From positions 372,001 to 436,000 of the forward strand of contig WHUX01000006.1 of assembly GCA_015179025.1 (NCBI GenBank): a DNA stretch of 64,000 bases. The letters run 5' to 3'. Shown piece after piece: positions 34,329 through 46,707 of this stretch. The stretch's first letter is position 1. Every line of letters starts with the position of its first letter. The stretch is from Terfezia claveryi. Lineage: Eukaryota > Ascomycota > Pezizomycetes > Pezizales > Pezizaceae. The position numbers and the translations under genes are program-made. The notes below the pieces were generated by a model. It ran no database searches and was not told the DNA's origin. It saw only the letters and a program-made list of their open reading frames with translations.

Positions 34329-36575
34329 TTGTTTCGGTGCCCTGAGGGCACCCATCGGGTCAAGATTTAATTTGTGTAAATGAATTCTAAGTTCCCGAAG
34401 GGCCCGATCAAGTGATCTAGGTTCAAGCAGGGAAGGGGGAAAACAATCTGTACAAACTTTTGGCTATGCCTTGATAAGAAGGTATAATCAATGTACGTAA
34501 CCAAGCAGGTGCGGTACGGCATACTGAACATATGATGCGAGGTGATTGTAATTCTTACATGATATTGATAGAGTACTAGTATCGATACCTATAGATACAG
34601 TCAAAGTAACGGTCATCTAGGTGCCAAAATATCGATGAATGCCTCCCTCGGGAGGTGTGGGAAATCTTTTGCAAGGGGCTTATCCGCAGGTATTCCAAAT
34701 ATAAAGGTGAAGGTGGGTCGACGTTCTGGGTTCCTGAGACATGTACGCAGCTGTGCACGAAATACTAATTGCATGCAATAATTGCCGATCATGATGAGTT
34801 GAAATGCATTAGTAATACTACTAGCCCAGTACAGTAGGTTGTACCTCATAGAGCATTATGGGCACTTCCATATATGTAGCTTTTGGGGCTAGATCGCCAT
34901 GTCTTCTTCCTTCTTGGTTCAGACGTTGGTGGAGCTTCATAACCATTGAGTTCTAGCTGCGATCGCATCTGAGTACTGAGCAATAAAAAAAATAAAAATA
35001 AAAATAAAAATAAAAATAAAAATAAAAATCGAGTTCCTTAACCGTTTCCGCAAACGGCAGATGAAGGCCCCTTTCATCTGGCTGTCGGTGAGTTAGAAGA
35101 ACAAAGAAAGTATACGCTTACAGATTAACAGCTCTTGCAGATGGATCCTGTTATGTAGTTTTTTTTTTTTTTTTTGAATGTCATTTACAGCCCAATCAGC
35201 GGCTAATTTCTTATACTATTCTTGGAGAGCTCTTAGAGCACTGAACGAGGGTTTCCTCTGGGCGTGGCATGAGTGCTCAATATGTGTGTGTCATCCTTGG
35301 CTAAATCATTCTTTACTTTCAATGATTACATGTGCTAGCATGCTCCACCCAGACGTATTAGTGGGTTGATAGGAAGAGCAAAGGTCTGATATCCTACGGT
35401 AGGCCTTTCTATGATTGGTGCCCCTTGTTGACAGGTTCAAGCATGTACCTCATAATCTATCCTGGCTTCACGGCCCGCCTGACGAAGAGGCTCATAGTGA
35501 GCAGCGATGTTCCGCTCAACCTTAGTCGAAATACGAGGACCCAAAGCTCTACTTTTACACAGACTGTTCATTGCAAGCCAGTGTTCAGATGAGACGCCTT
35601 TAGGCGACATGGTCAGAAGAACGGATAGACGAATGGGCAAAACCAGGCACTAGGGTTGTGACCAGGATGGTTTTGCCAAATAAGGGACCAGCCTGGGCTT
35701 ATGGCGGGGCGAGTATGGCTTTTGGATGGATGGGGTTCTGGGACGGACATTCCCCTCAGTGGATGTGTATCTACCTCACTTCGCTAAGAGAGGGGAATCT
35801 ACTTCCAATAGTAGTTCCCGTACCCTCGGTGAAATTGTCCTCTTTGAAACCGACCTGCGTAAATGAAAGTAAATGAAATGTACTATGGACACACAAAATG
35901 TCATGGCTAGGGTCCGTTGCCGTTTACCCAATCCCAAATGCCGGAAATTTCCTATATAAGAGCGAGCCGGTGTAAGTATTAGCCAGTAGAATCGAGACTT
36001 TCTGTAGCTTGGTATGCAGTTCCTTGCCAATCGAGGGCCCATTCTTGGACTGCGCCTGAACGGTAATCGGTAGCAAGGGTGCGGTATGTATCGGGTAGCT
36101 ACGTAGCCCCCTGGGGTCTGTCGCGTGCCTTTATCGAGTATCGATATTCATTAATTCCCAAAGGATACTGTTCATGAGGATATGTGTTAGGATAGCACAG
36201 TAAAAGCCCTGTCTGCGTGTTGTAAACGTCCCTCAGAGTCCCTTTCGTCGGTGTACAGAAACCAGCCAAGTATAATGGTATTGTGGATATATCCTAATGA
36301 TGTGAGGGATAGGTTATAGAGAACTAAAGAACCCTGCTTTTTTTGCGTTGAACCCAGCCCTCTTTTCAGTACTAGAGCATAATTATTCTTAATGAGCTCC
36401 TCCAGTGAGCCGAGTACAGATGATAGTGCCCACATATACATATCTGCGATATCAATTACCAAGGGAATTTCCACTGGCGACAAGGCTTGCGGACTGACTG
36501 ACCATTGCTGATATATACCCATTTGGTTCGACATCCAAGAACCTCTATCTTATTACCCTGATCCTCAAGGCTGGA
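34329..36575. other. Intergenic, no gene recognised, simple repeats
   Basis: The stretch holds (TAAAAA)n at 34983-35029 and T(17) at 35159-35175. The minus-strand frame at 36187-36534 (115 codons) has no recognisable motif. Confidence 0.45.
34983..35029. repeat. (TAAAAA)n microsatellite
   Basis: About seven consecutive 6-bp TAAAAA units. Confidence 0.95.
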
Positions 36576-37215
36576 TTAGTTTTCTCGACTCCGCCCATCA
36601 GAGTATTCGGTACTATCGTAATTTACACATTTTTCGTATTCGTAAATCCCACGTTCAAGCCTGTAAGGGACGGAAGGCTGGCAAGGGATTTCTTGTCTGA
36701 ATATGGTATTTGCCTGATTGCCGGTCATGATTTGAACACCATTCTTAAGCCTTGGTCTGTAATCTCTATGACTTCTTATACTCAAGTCCAGCTTCACCCT
36801 AGTAATAGTGGCGAGAGAATATGAATGTAGAGGACACATATCAGTCAATGCTTAAACTTACATGTGTTAGTATGCACAGATCTACATCATCTTGCTCGTG
36901 GAACACATTGCCCGTCATCGAATCTCACTTCTTTCAAGCCCATCAGAAACTTGTTAAAGAAAATTGGAGTCAAGCGGTCACCAGGTCTGGTGGCTTCATT
37001 ACATACCTAGAAGCTGTGCATCAGATTTAAAATTGATGTTCAAACGCACCTTCCATAGTGATGGTCAGTGTTAGTCGTATGCCACGGCTCGGGCCGCTGG
37101 CAGGAGTCGGCCTAGCGCTAACCCCTTTGAAAAGGCGAAAATGGATCCACCCATGACGTGTTCTGATTGAGAGGGTTCCGATTAAAGTTAAAAGGATTAT
37201 TAACATGGTATGCAA
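36576..37215 (-). other. Possible fragments of a small secreted protein gene
   Basis: The minus-strand frame 37215-37027 starts MHTMLIILLTLIGTLSIRTR, a signal-peptide-like start, and shows a possible donor (GGTGCGT) near 37050. Further along, frame 36848-36576 contains VKLDLSIRSHRDYRPRLKNG and QEIPCQPSVPYRLERG with two cysteines, preceded by a good acceptor (TTACTAG). The phases of these two pieces do not match directly and a third exon would be needed. I report them as fragments only. Confidence 0.25.
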
Positions 37216-38407
37216 TGCATCAATGCTGGTATGAACAATTAGAAGGCTCTATAGGAATTTTTTTGTGGGAAATTCGCTTGGCTGAGCGAACCCTTAGTAG
37301 AGCCTGGACTGAGGCTAAGTAGGGATTGTTCTGCAACTACAGGTCTCCAGCCTAGGAGATATGATTGTGCAGCCGAAATCCTAAGTCTACAGGACTCAGG
37401 AGCTCGAGAAAGTGACAACCACACTACGCTCCTGAATCCTGAGGGCGATGGTGGTTGGTATTCTCTATATATATCTCGTATGTCATCTGCTAGATTCTCA
37501 TTCTCATTGCCAATGAACAATGTGAGACCTCATTGAGGCCATTGTGACGGGTTACTTCCTGATTGCGACGAGGTAGGCATAGTCAGACTCGGGCCGGTGA
37601 AATTGCGCTATTTCGCCATTCGGGTTTCCCAAAATAAGAAGTCCCTTTTTCCCGGTACACTTCACCAGCTTGAATGTTGAGTCACCAGAGTCTTGTGACC
37701 CCAGCTCACCATCATAATGAGACAGAATTAGCTGCTGACAGCTGATTGGTACCTTTTGTACCATTTGGCTGAAAATCTGCGTAGTAGTATTAGAAATAGA
37801 AAAGCCGCAGCATACTAGTAACATACTGATACATTAAAGACGATGCCCCACAAGCCACGCGATAGTCTCACAATAAGACTTTTATAGTTCAGGGTAATGA
37901 CTAAAACTATCATAGCGTCATCAGTGCCATAAAAATACGAGTACAGTTATAATATATCAATTGTGAATCACATTGTAACTCAGGCTTAATCCCCTGAGAA
38001 AATTAACTCCACCTTTGGGAATACGAAATTGGAAATTAGATATCATCTTAGATGAACTATAGTGTGGTAGTCGAATATCGATAGTTAAAGGAACATATGT
38101 ATGTCGATCTAAGTCCACCCAATTCAATCCCCTTGGTTCTCTGGTAGGACACGCCTGGCACTTGAAAAATAGGCCGACGGGCTCCAACAACATGAATTAC
38201 TGAAAGGGCTTCTCTTTCAAAGTTCAGATAATGCACGTCAGGCTCTCGCACGGGACCTTCCCGGTAGTGCGTGCCACTGCTTCATATGCTCCAAGAACGA
38301 AGGTCCGGATTTTGTTAGAGCGTAGCCATTGCGACCTATATATCCGATGAAAGAATTAGAAACTTACTCTCCATAGGATTCTAGGATGAAGCACAGCTGT
38401 CCTCAAC
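37216..38407. other. Intergenic, minus-strand frames without identification
   Basis: Minus-strand frames at 37552-37824 (90 codons, ending AQFHRPESDYAYLVAIRK) and 38057-38251 look mildly protein-like but carry no recognised domain and cannot be joined to the glycosyltransferase gene, which has its own stop at 38408. Confidence 0.4.
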
Positions 38408-39931
38408 TCATTCCTCACCCGAGAAAGCGAAATTTGCCATGTACTGGCCACATAGCTATAAATGAGAAGGGAAAGTTAATATATGAGAGGGTTCTGTATT
38501 GGCATCGTGGGCATAGTGCTCATTCCGGTGATAGGTCACTCACCTCCCGGAAATTTAATCTCTCTCCGCTTTCAACCACTTTAATGTCCTTATCCAACAC
38601 AAAATCATTTAACATCTGCGGTCTGTTTTCATTCACGGTCCACCACATCCTTTGGTGCCACGCGTTCATTACTCGTTTCGCCACTCCAGGAAAATGTAAG
38701 AATATCGGAACCGTGTCTAAGGTCGTATAACGTACTAATGGAACCCGACGAATCTCAAAAGTTCCCCCCACTGTAGTCCAGTTCCATGGCCTAATTCCCC
38801 GCCTAGTCAGATCCCCAACGTCGGTCAAATAATCTAGCTCATCCATGGAGAATGCAAAATTGGTCACTATCTGCGCACCGAAGTCAAGGCTTAAAGAAAA
38901 GTTGCCCCAAAAATAGTAGATTGCAAATATCCGCTGGTCACTCTTCTCGTCGTTATCCGGCCCACTATAACCTACCATGCTGTCATAAAGCCGTTGTAGG
39001 TCCTCAAAATAGCCAACCACTGTCCCCGAATTGACCCACCGGGGGCACATATGATCCCGGGGCCCCTGAACAGGGTCTTTATCCGTCCTGCTACCGAAAA
39101 CATCGGTCGGTAGCGGTGATTCTGGAATGCTATTGCAGACAGGACTCTTAGGATCATTGGGAAAGCACTGTTTGTCAAGACCAAGTACTATACGCTTTCC
39201 TGATGCCAGAAAACGCTCCATAAGCACGGTAGCGGAAAGTTGTGACCACAGATCGAACCCATCAACAATTGCAATGACATCGCCAGGCTGAAGGTCATTT
39301 TCCGTGGCGTTTTGCAGGAAATTGTGGACTCCTGTGAGCTTGTAGTATTTGTTTTCTTTATCGCCTCCGGCATCATGACCGAAATTCACTATGAGGGGCT
39401 CAAAACCATTGATTAAGTGTGTACGGAGGCATCCACATAGATCACGGTTTGAACTGTGTGCTGGGAGTAAAAAGTGAAGCTTCGGTTGGCGAGTGGGAGG
39501 GATCGGTACTAGGGTGGGCGTATCTGAAGGAGATTTAGGTTCCCACGTATAGACAAGCCCCTGAACAAGAAAATACACCGGTCAGCACTTGCAATATTTA
39601 TAGGTTTTCTCAACTACATTTTTATCAATGGTATACGGACAAAGGTTGTAGTAGCGATCCAGACTGTAGGCACACTAGACCACAGAAAAAGCATCAACCA
39701 CACTAAGACCACAAGAGACACGAGAGACACCAGTGGATGATGCACTAGTGTTACATGTCCCACAGTAACGGCAGTACGCATTGTTTTGACTGTCAATTCC
39801 GCAGGCAGAAACAGGATCGTGCAGGCGATCTGACTAAAGATTTGGAGGATTTTTGTCAAGTATCTGACGGTTGAGGATGGCCTATCACCTTCTAATAGAG
39901 GAAGCAGTGAAGGACGCCGCACGTGCCCCAA
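38408..39931 (-). CDS. Type II membrane glycosyltransferase, PLOD-GT type, 451 aa
   Basis: Three minus-strand exons are supported: 39931-39641, 39560-38544 and 38455-38408 (1,356 nt, 451 aa). Introns of 80 and 88 bp end TTGTTCAG and TTTATAG. The first has a good branch point (CTGAC) but an unusual donor GTCCGT. The second uses GTGAGT. The N-terminus is basic and followed by hydrophobic segments near residues 29-44 and 66-90, which fits a Golgi or ER signal anchor. The lumenal domain starts KLHFLLPAHSSNRD and contains GDVIAIVDGFDLW (acidic metal-binding type motif, DGFD near residues 197-200), WVNSGTVVG, SDQRIFAIYYFWG and IFLHFPG. These match the glycosyltransferase domain of lysyl-hydroxylase/PLOD proteins, also found as stand-alone fungal enzymes. 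The last exon encodes LCGQYMANFAFSGEE, echoing the family's LCG-x-Y tail. The likely reaction is sugar transfer from a UDP-sugar; the acceptor is unknown. Confidence 0.8.
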
Positions 39932-40820
39932 TATAAGCCTCTGTGTCCATATCTAAGTAGCTTTTCCTCTGCATCTTCGTTGGAGACTGGTAGACTCACC
40001 ATCATTTGTGTGCTGTATATAGAGAAATATTGTGATTTAGTGATTTAGTGATTTAGATGCTCTCCAGCTGTGTCACCCCCAATTTCCTGCTAGTATGGGT
40101 ATATATTATATGTATATCCCATCTATATATAAAGATGACAATGGAGATATAGTGTCATACAAGTACAGAGGTAGGAAATTGGTACTCCTGTATTGATTCA
40201 CCCACAAATCTGAGATCACCTCCGAGTAAAGTGCTGTTAAATTCCGGTGAGTTGGCTCATCCCAGGTTGTAGAGCATTGGGTCGTTACTTGTAGTTGTGC
40301 GTAGCCTTGTAACCACCATTTAAGTTGCACGTTATATGCCTGCCGATAGGATATATTAGTTGCCATTTCGTGCATTATGATATATGCCGAATGTGCCGAA
40401 TAGCCTGCCACCCGTAAACATCCAGGACTTAGGTAGAAACCTACTAGATCACCTGCTCAGAATCCGTAAGTACAACAAATTCAACAAAGAAAAAAGGTTC
40501 CCGAATACTAGCGCTAGTATCCATGGCGCTGGGCCCTAAAGGTTTCCGGATCGAGCTCTAGCAGGTGAGGTGATCATGGGGCGACGTTATGGCGTGTTGG
40601 TCTGGTACGATCTTAAATTACATGGAAACAGCTTAGCATAAACGTCCAGACTCAGATGACGGAAGCTATGTAGTTCAACTATGACAATATCGTGTGCGTT
40701 TATAGGCTGCTAGGCTAGCTTATATCAACTATTCATGATCTTCTAATCTCCCATGTTGCCTGTTCTCGTACTAGCTGTTTTTATCCCTTAGTTGTCCATA
40801 CTGTATCACCAAGGCGCGAA
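39932..40820. other. Intergenic, no gene recognised, short tandem repeat
   Basis: Three copies of GTGATTTA lie at 40032-40055. A 101-codon minus-strand frame at 40106-40411 has no recognisable motif. Confidence 0.45.
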
Positions 40821-42815
40821 CCGGTGTTCTGTCCCATAGAGCGGTGCGTCCCGCCCACGTGTGGGACGTCCCATACACCTGTGGGACGCTATAGCTGGGT
40901 GGGACGACCCACCCAGCTTTGGCACTAGTGACCGGCCCATCCAGCAGTGGGCCCAGACTAGCCCAGCCCATTCACCTTTTCACCGTCGCATGCATCAGTC
41001 GAACGAAATGCTCTATAAACGTTGCATACAAAATAATTATCACCATCCACATTGCATACAAAACAATGACTGCACCAACAAATAAACAACCCCAAAATAT
41101 GACTTAATTATCACCACACTAGTAAACAAACCAATCGAAATAAATTAAAAAACAGAATGTGACAGGCAAAATATAAATAAAATAAATAAAATAAAAAAGA
41201 ATAGAAAAAAACCCTCAACGCAGGCTACGTCTCATCGGGATTCACAGTGAATATAGAATATAGGCATACGGATAAGTAGGCTCAAGATAATCTTATTATG
41301 AAGGCTTGCTTAATTAACAGAAGGTAGCTAAACTGGAGGATATATATATACACGGAAGTGCGGCTGGTTCATCCTACTCCTTCCCCTGCTCCTTCCCTCC
41401 GCCGCTAAGTTGTGCTGCCCCCTATGCCGCTAGTTCGTACCTTTCCTCCGCCGCTAGTTCGTGCTGCCTCATATGAGCCTGCAATTCGGGGTCTATATTA
41501 GCCTAGATATCCATGTCCACATGAGCCTGGAATTGAGGGCTCCTTAAAGCCTGGATATCTGCGCCCACATGTGCTCGCAATCGGGGGGGGTCTCTATTAG
41601 CCTGGATATCCGCGTCTACATGAGCCGGCAATCAGGAGGTCTATGTTAGCATATGTATCCGCATCCGCATGTGCTGCAATTCGGGGTCTATATTAGACTC
41701 TTCCCTTCTACGTGGAGTGAGAGAAAGAAGACTTACATGTTGGCGAGATTGGGTATATTGCAGGCGGCACATCAAGCTGGTGAATGCGTGAATATTGGAT
41801 ATATCGGGGTTGGCCAGTTCAGGGTAAATGCGATGGATACGCTGCAGGCCGAATATCCAGCTGGGGAAAGGGCGAATATTGGGTATATTGTGGTCGGTAC
41901 ATCAAGCTGTCCCTTACCTCCCCCGCTGGCTAATGCTGTCCATTACCTCCCCCGCTAGCTAATGCTGTCCGTTACCTCCCCCGCTGGCTAATGCTGTCCC
42001 TTACCTCCCCCGCTAGCTAATGCTGTCCATTACCTCCCCGCTGGCTAATGCTGTCCCTTACCTCCCCCGCTGGCTAATGCTGTCCCTTACCTCCCCCGCT
42101 GGCTAATGCTGTCCATTGCCTCCCCCGCTGGCTAATGCTGTCCCTTACCTCCCCCGCTGGCTAATGCTGTCCATTGCCTCCCCCGCTGGCTAATGCTGTC
42201 CTAATACTGGATATATCGCAGGCCTGATATCCAGCTGGAGAAGGGGCGAATATGGGGTATATTGCAGGCCGAATATCTAGCTAGAGAATGGGTGAATATG
42301 GGGTATATTGCCGGCGGTACATCAAGCTGGAAGGTGTGAATATTGGATATATCGGACGTGGCAAGTTCAGGGTAAACCCAGTGCTCATGCCGCAGGCCGA
42401 ATATCCAGCTAGAGAAGGGGCAAATATTTGGTATATTGTAGGCGGAATATCCAGCTAGAGAAGGGGTGAATATTGGGTATATTGCAGGCTGAGTAGGGAA
42501 GGCATGAATATTACCAGTTGTTTATCCAGCTTGAGTCGGCACGAATATTGAGTATACTGCAGGTTGTTTATCCAGCCGGGGAAGGTATGAATATGGAGTA
42601 TATTGCAGGCTGAATAAGGAGCTCAGGCAACCCATGAGTCCACTGCCTAGATCACACCCCTTTACTTGTCATTATCTCCTGGCATGTCGGCAGTAGCTAC
42701 CCAAAACAGCTGCTAGCGTGTGCGTAATGCAGGTTGATCTTGCAGAAGGCACAACTATTGGTCCCATTTATTCCCAATATTGTAACGTGTAATACGGGAC
42801 TTTCCGTTGTTATTC
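40821..42815 (+). repeat. Left inverted arm of the palindrome
   Basis: Order from the tip: about 150 bp of GTGGGAC-rich terminal repeat, an AT-rich part near 41000-41220, a block of roughly 50-55-bp units (GATATCC-rCATGnG-type, 41467-41700), units of about 45-50 bp containing GAATATCCAGCTGG and GGTATATTG, the 29-bp minisatellite, more of the 45-50-bp units, and an inner unique part ending GTTGTTATTC. Confidence 0.85.
41910..42200 (+). repeat. 29-bp minisatellite, left copy, about 10 units
   Basis: Units read CTCCCCCGCTGGCTAATGCT plus GTCCCTTAC, with variants CTAGCT for CTGGCT and CATTAC, CGTTAC or CATTGC for CCTTAC. Confidence 0.9.
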
Positions 42816-43123
42816 AAATTAAAATCTGCAATTCTTAAAGAGGCAATTGCCAGATTCATACCTATTTTGTGCAGCCGGTTATATATATCTTGCTCATATC
42901 AAAATACATACCATTGCTATCTATGGTTATATACCTATATCCCTTTCTAGCTATCATATATAATAGGAAATATATATATATTGCAGGCTTCAATATATAC
43001 ATATTCATATATATTTGGTAGTAAGTATGTTACCTAGGTATAGTGAGATTCTTCTTATAAGTATTATTATTTGGAAGGATAATAGTAACTGCTCAGTGAG
43101 TTAAGTCAACGAAGAGCCAGTTG
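42816..43123. repeat. AT-rich central spacer of the palindrome
   Basis: This 308-bp segment between the arms is AT-rich with TATATA stretches and has no counterpart in either arm. It carries no reading frame. It would be the loop if a strand folded back on itself. Confidence 0.8.
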
Positions 43124-45730
43124 GAATAACAACTCTACCGAACGGAAGGTCCCGTATTACACGTTACTGTATTGGGAATAAATGGGACCAACAGTTGTGC
43201 CTTCTGCAAGATCAACCTGCATCACGCACACGCTAGCAGCTGTTTTGGGTAGCTACTGCCGACATGCCAGGAGATAATGACAAGTAAAGGGGTGTGATCT
43301 AGGCAGCGGACTCATGGGTTGCTTGAGCTCCTTATTCAGCCTGCAATATACTCCATATTCGTACCTTCTCCGGCTGGATAAACAACCTGCAGTATACTCA
43401 ATATTCGTGCCGACTCAAGCTGGATAAACAACCTGTAATATTCATGCCTTCCCTACTCAGCCTGCAATATACCCAATATTCACCCCTTCTCTAGCTGGAT
43501 ATTCCGCCTACAATATACCAAATATTCGCCCCTTCTCTAGCTGGATATTCGGCCTGCGGCATGAGCACTGGGTTTACCCTGAACTCGCCACGTCCGATAT
43601 ATCCAATATTCACACCTTCCAGCTTGATGTACTGCCGGCAATATACCACATATTGACCCATTCTCTAGCTAGATATTCGGCCTGCAATATACCCCATATT
43701 CGCCCCTTCTCCAGCTGGATATCAGGCCTGCGATATATCCAGTATTAGGACAGCATTAGCCAGCGGGGGAGGCAATGGACAGCATTAGCCAGCGGGGGAG
43801 GTAAGGGACAGCATTAGCCAGCGGAGGAGGCAATGGACAGCATTAGCCAGTGGGGGAGGTAAGGGACAGCATTAGCCAGCGGGGGAGGTAAGGGACAGCA
43901 TTAGCCAGAGGGGGAGGTAACGGATAGCATTAGCCAGCGGGGGAGGTAAGGGACAGCATTAGCCAGCGGGGGAGGCAATGGACAGCATTAGCCAGCGGGG
44001 GAGGTAAGGGACAGCATTAGCTAGCGGGGGAGGTAAGGGACAGCATTAGCCAGCGGGGGAGGCAATGGACAGCATTAGCCAGTGGGGGAGGTAAGGGATA
44101 GCATTAGCCAGCGGGGGAGGTAACGGACAGCATTAGCTAGCGGGGGAGGCAATGGACAGCATTAGCTAGCGGGGGAGGTAATGGACAGCATTAGCTAGTG
44201 GGGGAGGCAATGGACAGCATTAGCCAGCGGGGGAGGTAAGGGACAGCATTAGCCAGTGGGGGAGGTAATGGACAGCATTAGCCAGCGGGGGAGGTAATGG
44301 ACAGCACTAGCCAGCGGGGGAGGCAATGGACAGCATTAGCCAGCGGGGGAGGTAAGGAACAGCATTAGCCAGCGGGGGAGGTAACGGACAGCATTAGCCA
44401 GCAGGGGAGGCAATGGACAGCATTAGCCAGCGGGGGAGGTAACGGACAGCATTAGCCAGCGGGGGAGGTAACAGACAGCATTAGCCAGCGGGGGAGGTAA
44501 GGGACAGCATTAGCCAGCGGGGGAGGCAATGGACAGCATTAGCCAGCGGGGGAGGTAAGGGACAGCATTAGCCAGCGGGGGAGGTAACGGACAGCATTAG
44601 CTAGCGGGGGAGGTAATGGACAGCATTAGCCAGCGGGGGAGGTAAGGGACAGCTTGATGTACCGACCACAATATACCCAATATTCGCCCTTTCCCCAGCT
44701 GGATATTCGGCCTGCAGCGTATCCATCGCATTTACCCTGAACTGGCCAACCCCGATATATCCAATATTCACGCATTCACCAGCTTGATGTGCCGCCTGCA
44801 ATATACCCAATCTCGCCAACATGTAAGTCTTCTTTCTCTCACTCCACGTAGAAGGGAAGAGTCTAATATAGACCCCGAATTGCAGGCACATGCGGATGCG
44901 GATACATATGCTAACATAGACCTCCTGATTGCCGGCTCATGTAGACGCGGATATCCAGGCTAATAGAGACCCCCCCCGATTGCGAGCACATGTGGGCGCA
45001 GATATCCAGGCTTTAAGGAGCCCTCAATTCCAGGCTCATGTGGACATGGATATCTAGGCTAATATAGACCCCGAATTGCAGGCTCATATGGGGCAGCACG
45101 AATTAGCGGCGGAGGAAAGGTACGAACTAGCGGCATAGGGGGCAGCACAACTTAGCGGCAGAGGGAAGGGGCAGGGGAAGGAGTAGGATGAACCAGCCGC
45201 ACTTCCATGTATATATATATCCTCCAGTTTAGCTACCTTCTGTTAATTAAGCAAGCCTTCATAATAAGATTATCTTGAGCCTACTTATCCGTATGCCTAT
45301 ATTCTATATTCACTGTGAATCCCGATGAGACGTAGCCTGCGTTCAGGGTTTTTTTCTATTCTTTTTTATTTTATTTATATTTTGCCTGTCACATTCTGTT
45401 TTTTAATTTATTTCGATTGGTTTGTTTACTGGTGTGGTGATAATTAAGTCATATTTTGGGGTTGTTTATTTGTTGGTGCAGTCATTGTTTTGTATGCAAT
45501 GTGGATGGTGATAATTATTTTGTATGCAACGTTTATAGAGCATTTCGTTCGACTGATGCATGCGACGGTGAAAAGGTGAATGGGCTGGGCTAGTCTGGGC
45601 CCACTGCTGGATGGGCCGGTCACTAGTGCCAAAGCTGGGTGGGTCGTCCCACCCAGCTATAGCGTCCCACAGGTGTATGGGACGTCCCACACGTGGGCGG
45701 GACGCACCGCTCTATGGGACAGAACACCGG
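43124..45730 (-). repeat. Right inverted arm of the palindrome
   Basis: It mirrors the left arm from GAATAACAAC at 43124 outward to the tip. Small differences include a roughly 9-bp insertion near 43134 and scattered substitutions, besides the expanded minisatellite. Confidence 0.85.
43748..44653 (-). repeat. 29-bp minisatellite, right copy, about 31 units
   Basis: Same unit as the left array but inverted (GGACAGCATTAGCCAGCGGG plus GGAGGTAA). Several variant units recur in an order suggesting duplication of blocks of units. Confidence 0.9.
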
Positions 45731-46707
45731 CATGTTGTGTAGCTTTCCCCCCCTCATAACCTTCAACTACTACAAGCAACCAGGAATTAATATTAAAGGT
45801 ATCTATCTATCTGTTATTCTTATGGAGGTTGGTGATCAGGATAAGAACGTTTACGGGACTAATGCTATGAGAGAATTCCAACTTGACGTTGAATTGAAGC
45901 AGTGAAGAACAGTTATAAACACAAGATTCTCGGCGATGGACCACAGACCCTAGATTCAATCCGATAACAAGCCCTTGTTTCTCTTTGCCCGTCGGGACCG
46001 GATATCGGACGGAGTCCTCTCCAACTGGAAGCAGTTACAGAGCTGATTCCACTGATTGAAAGCCATTAATCCTGTTGCCGGAATGTCGATTTCTATCTCA
46101 CAGTAGGCCATGGGGAAAAATGATACTGCCTGTAACAAGGCTACTGCCGTGGTCGATGCATATACATGAAAAATAAGGAAGAAAAAGATAGTCACGGTAA
46201 ACGGAATATTCATGGAACCCAAGTAGCCTTGCAGCTACTTCCTATTTGGGCTATTTCGCCTAGGAGAGTCGCGTAGTATGGTTGGCAGAAGGCGGTTCAA
46301 GCAGAACACGTTCACCATCCCTACAGCTGCCTTGATGCTTTGGGAGTTATTGTTCTCTCGCTATATCATTTGATTGAACACATATCGACTACAATACCAT
46401 ACGAATGCGAATACCATATCAACGCGAAGTCCATGTCAAATTGTCGAAATCATGATACCAAAGATTCTGTTAATGCTATATACTGGTGCGCTATGTAGTT
46501 CCAATTTAATAATCGGCTACTTTGTATGTCCCCCAAGCTTATATCGTAGCCAGAAAAACACTCGTTGTGACCGAGTTTGGGAGCTTAGCTGCAGAAGAGA
46601 GTGTAATGCAGTACTCCATACCATGGTTGACACTAATAACCGTCCAAAAATCCTTATATATTAATATCATTGCTTAATTTGGTTGACGAATCTGCCTATG
46701 AAGGAAC
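45731..46707. other. Intergenic, no gene recognised
   Basis: Short frames only; the frame starting at 45693 runs out of the palindrome tip and is not credible. Confidence 0.45.

Larger units (their letters stand above)
40821..45730. mobile_element. Giant palindromic foldback-type element, 4.9 kb
   Basis: The sequence from CCGGTGTTCTGTCCCATAGA at 40821 is read again, inverted, up to TCTATGGGACAGAACACCGG ending at 45730. The arms are 40821-42815 (1,995 bp) and 43124-45730 (2,607 bp), separated by 308 bp. They match closely throughout. The length difference is explained by the 29-bp minisatellite, with about 10 units on the left and 31 on the right. There is no transposase; the only frame of note is the same 96-101 codon repeat-derived frame in each arm (41653-41958 plus, 44601-44891 minus). 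Near each tip lie nested copies of GTGGGAC in both orientations. If CCGG is a 4-bp target duplication, the element runs from 40825 (TGTTCT) to 45726 (AGAACA). A foldback-type non-autonomous DNA transposon is inferred. Confidence 0.75.

Noticed and set aside
38057..38540. Protein-like minus-strand frames downstream of the glycosyltransferase, considered as extra exons
   Set aside because: A canonical third exon with its own stop at 38408 completes the gene, and these frames need stops or frameshifts to be joined.
41653..41958. Open frame of about 100 codons mirrored at 44601-44891
   Set aside because: It consists of the tandem repeats of the palindrome arms; the two copies are identical only because the arms are inverted copies, and there is no domain.
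41467..44660. Regular repeats, considered as a CRISPR array
   Set aside because: Units are contiguous minisatellites without unique spacers, and the setting is eukaryotic.
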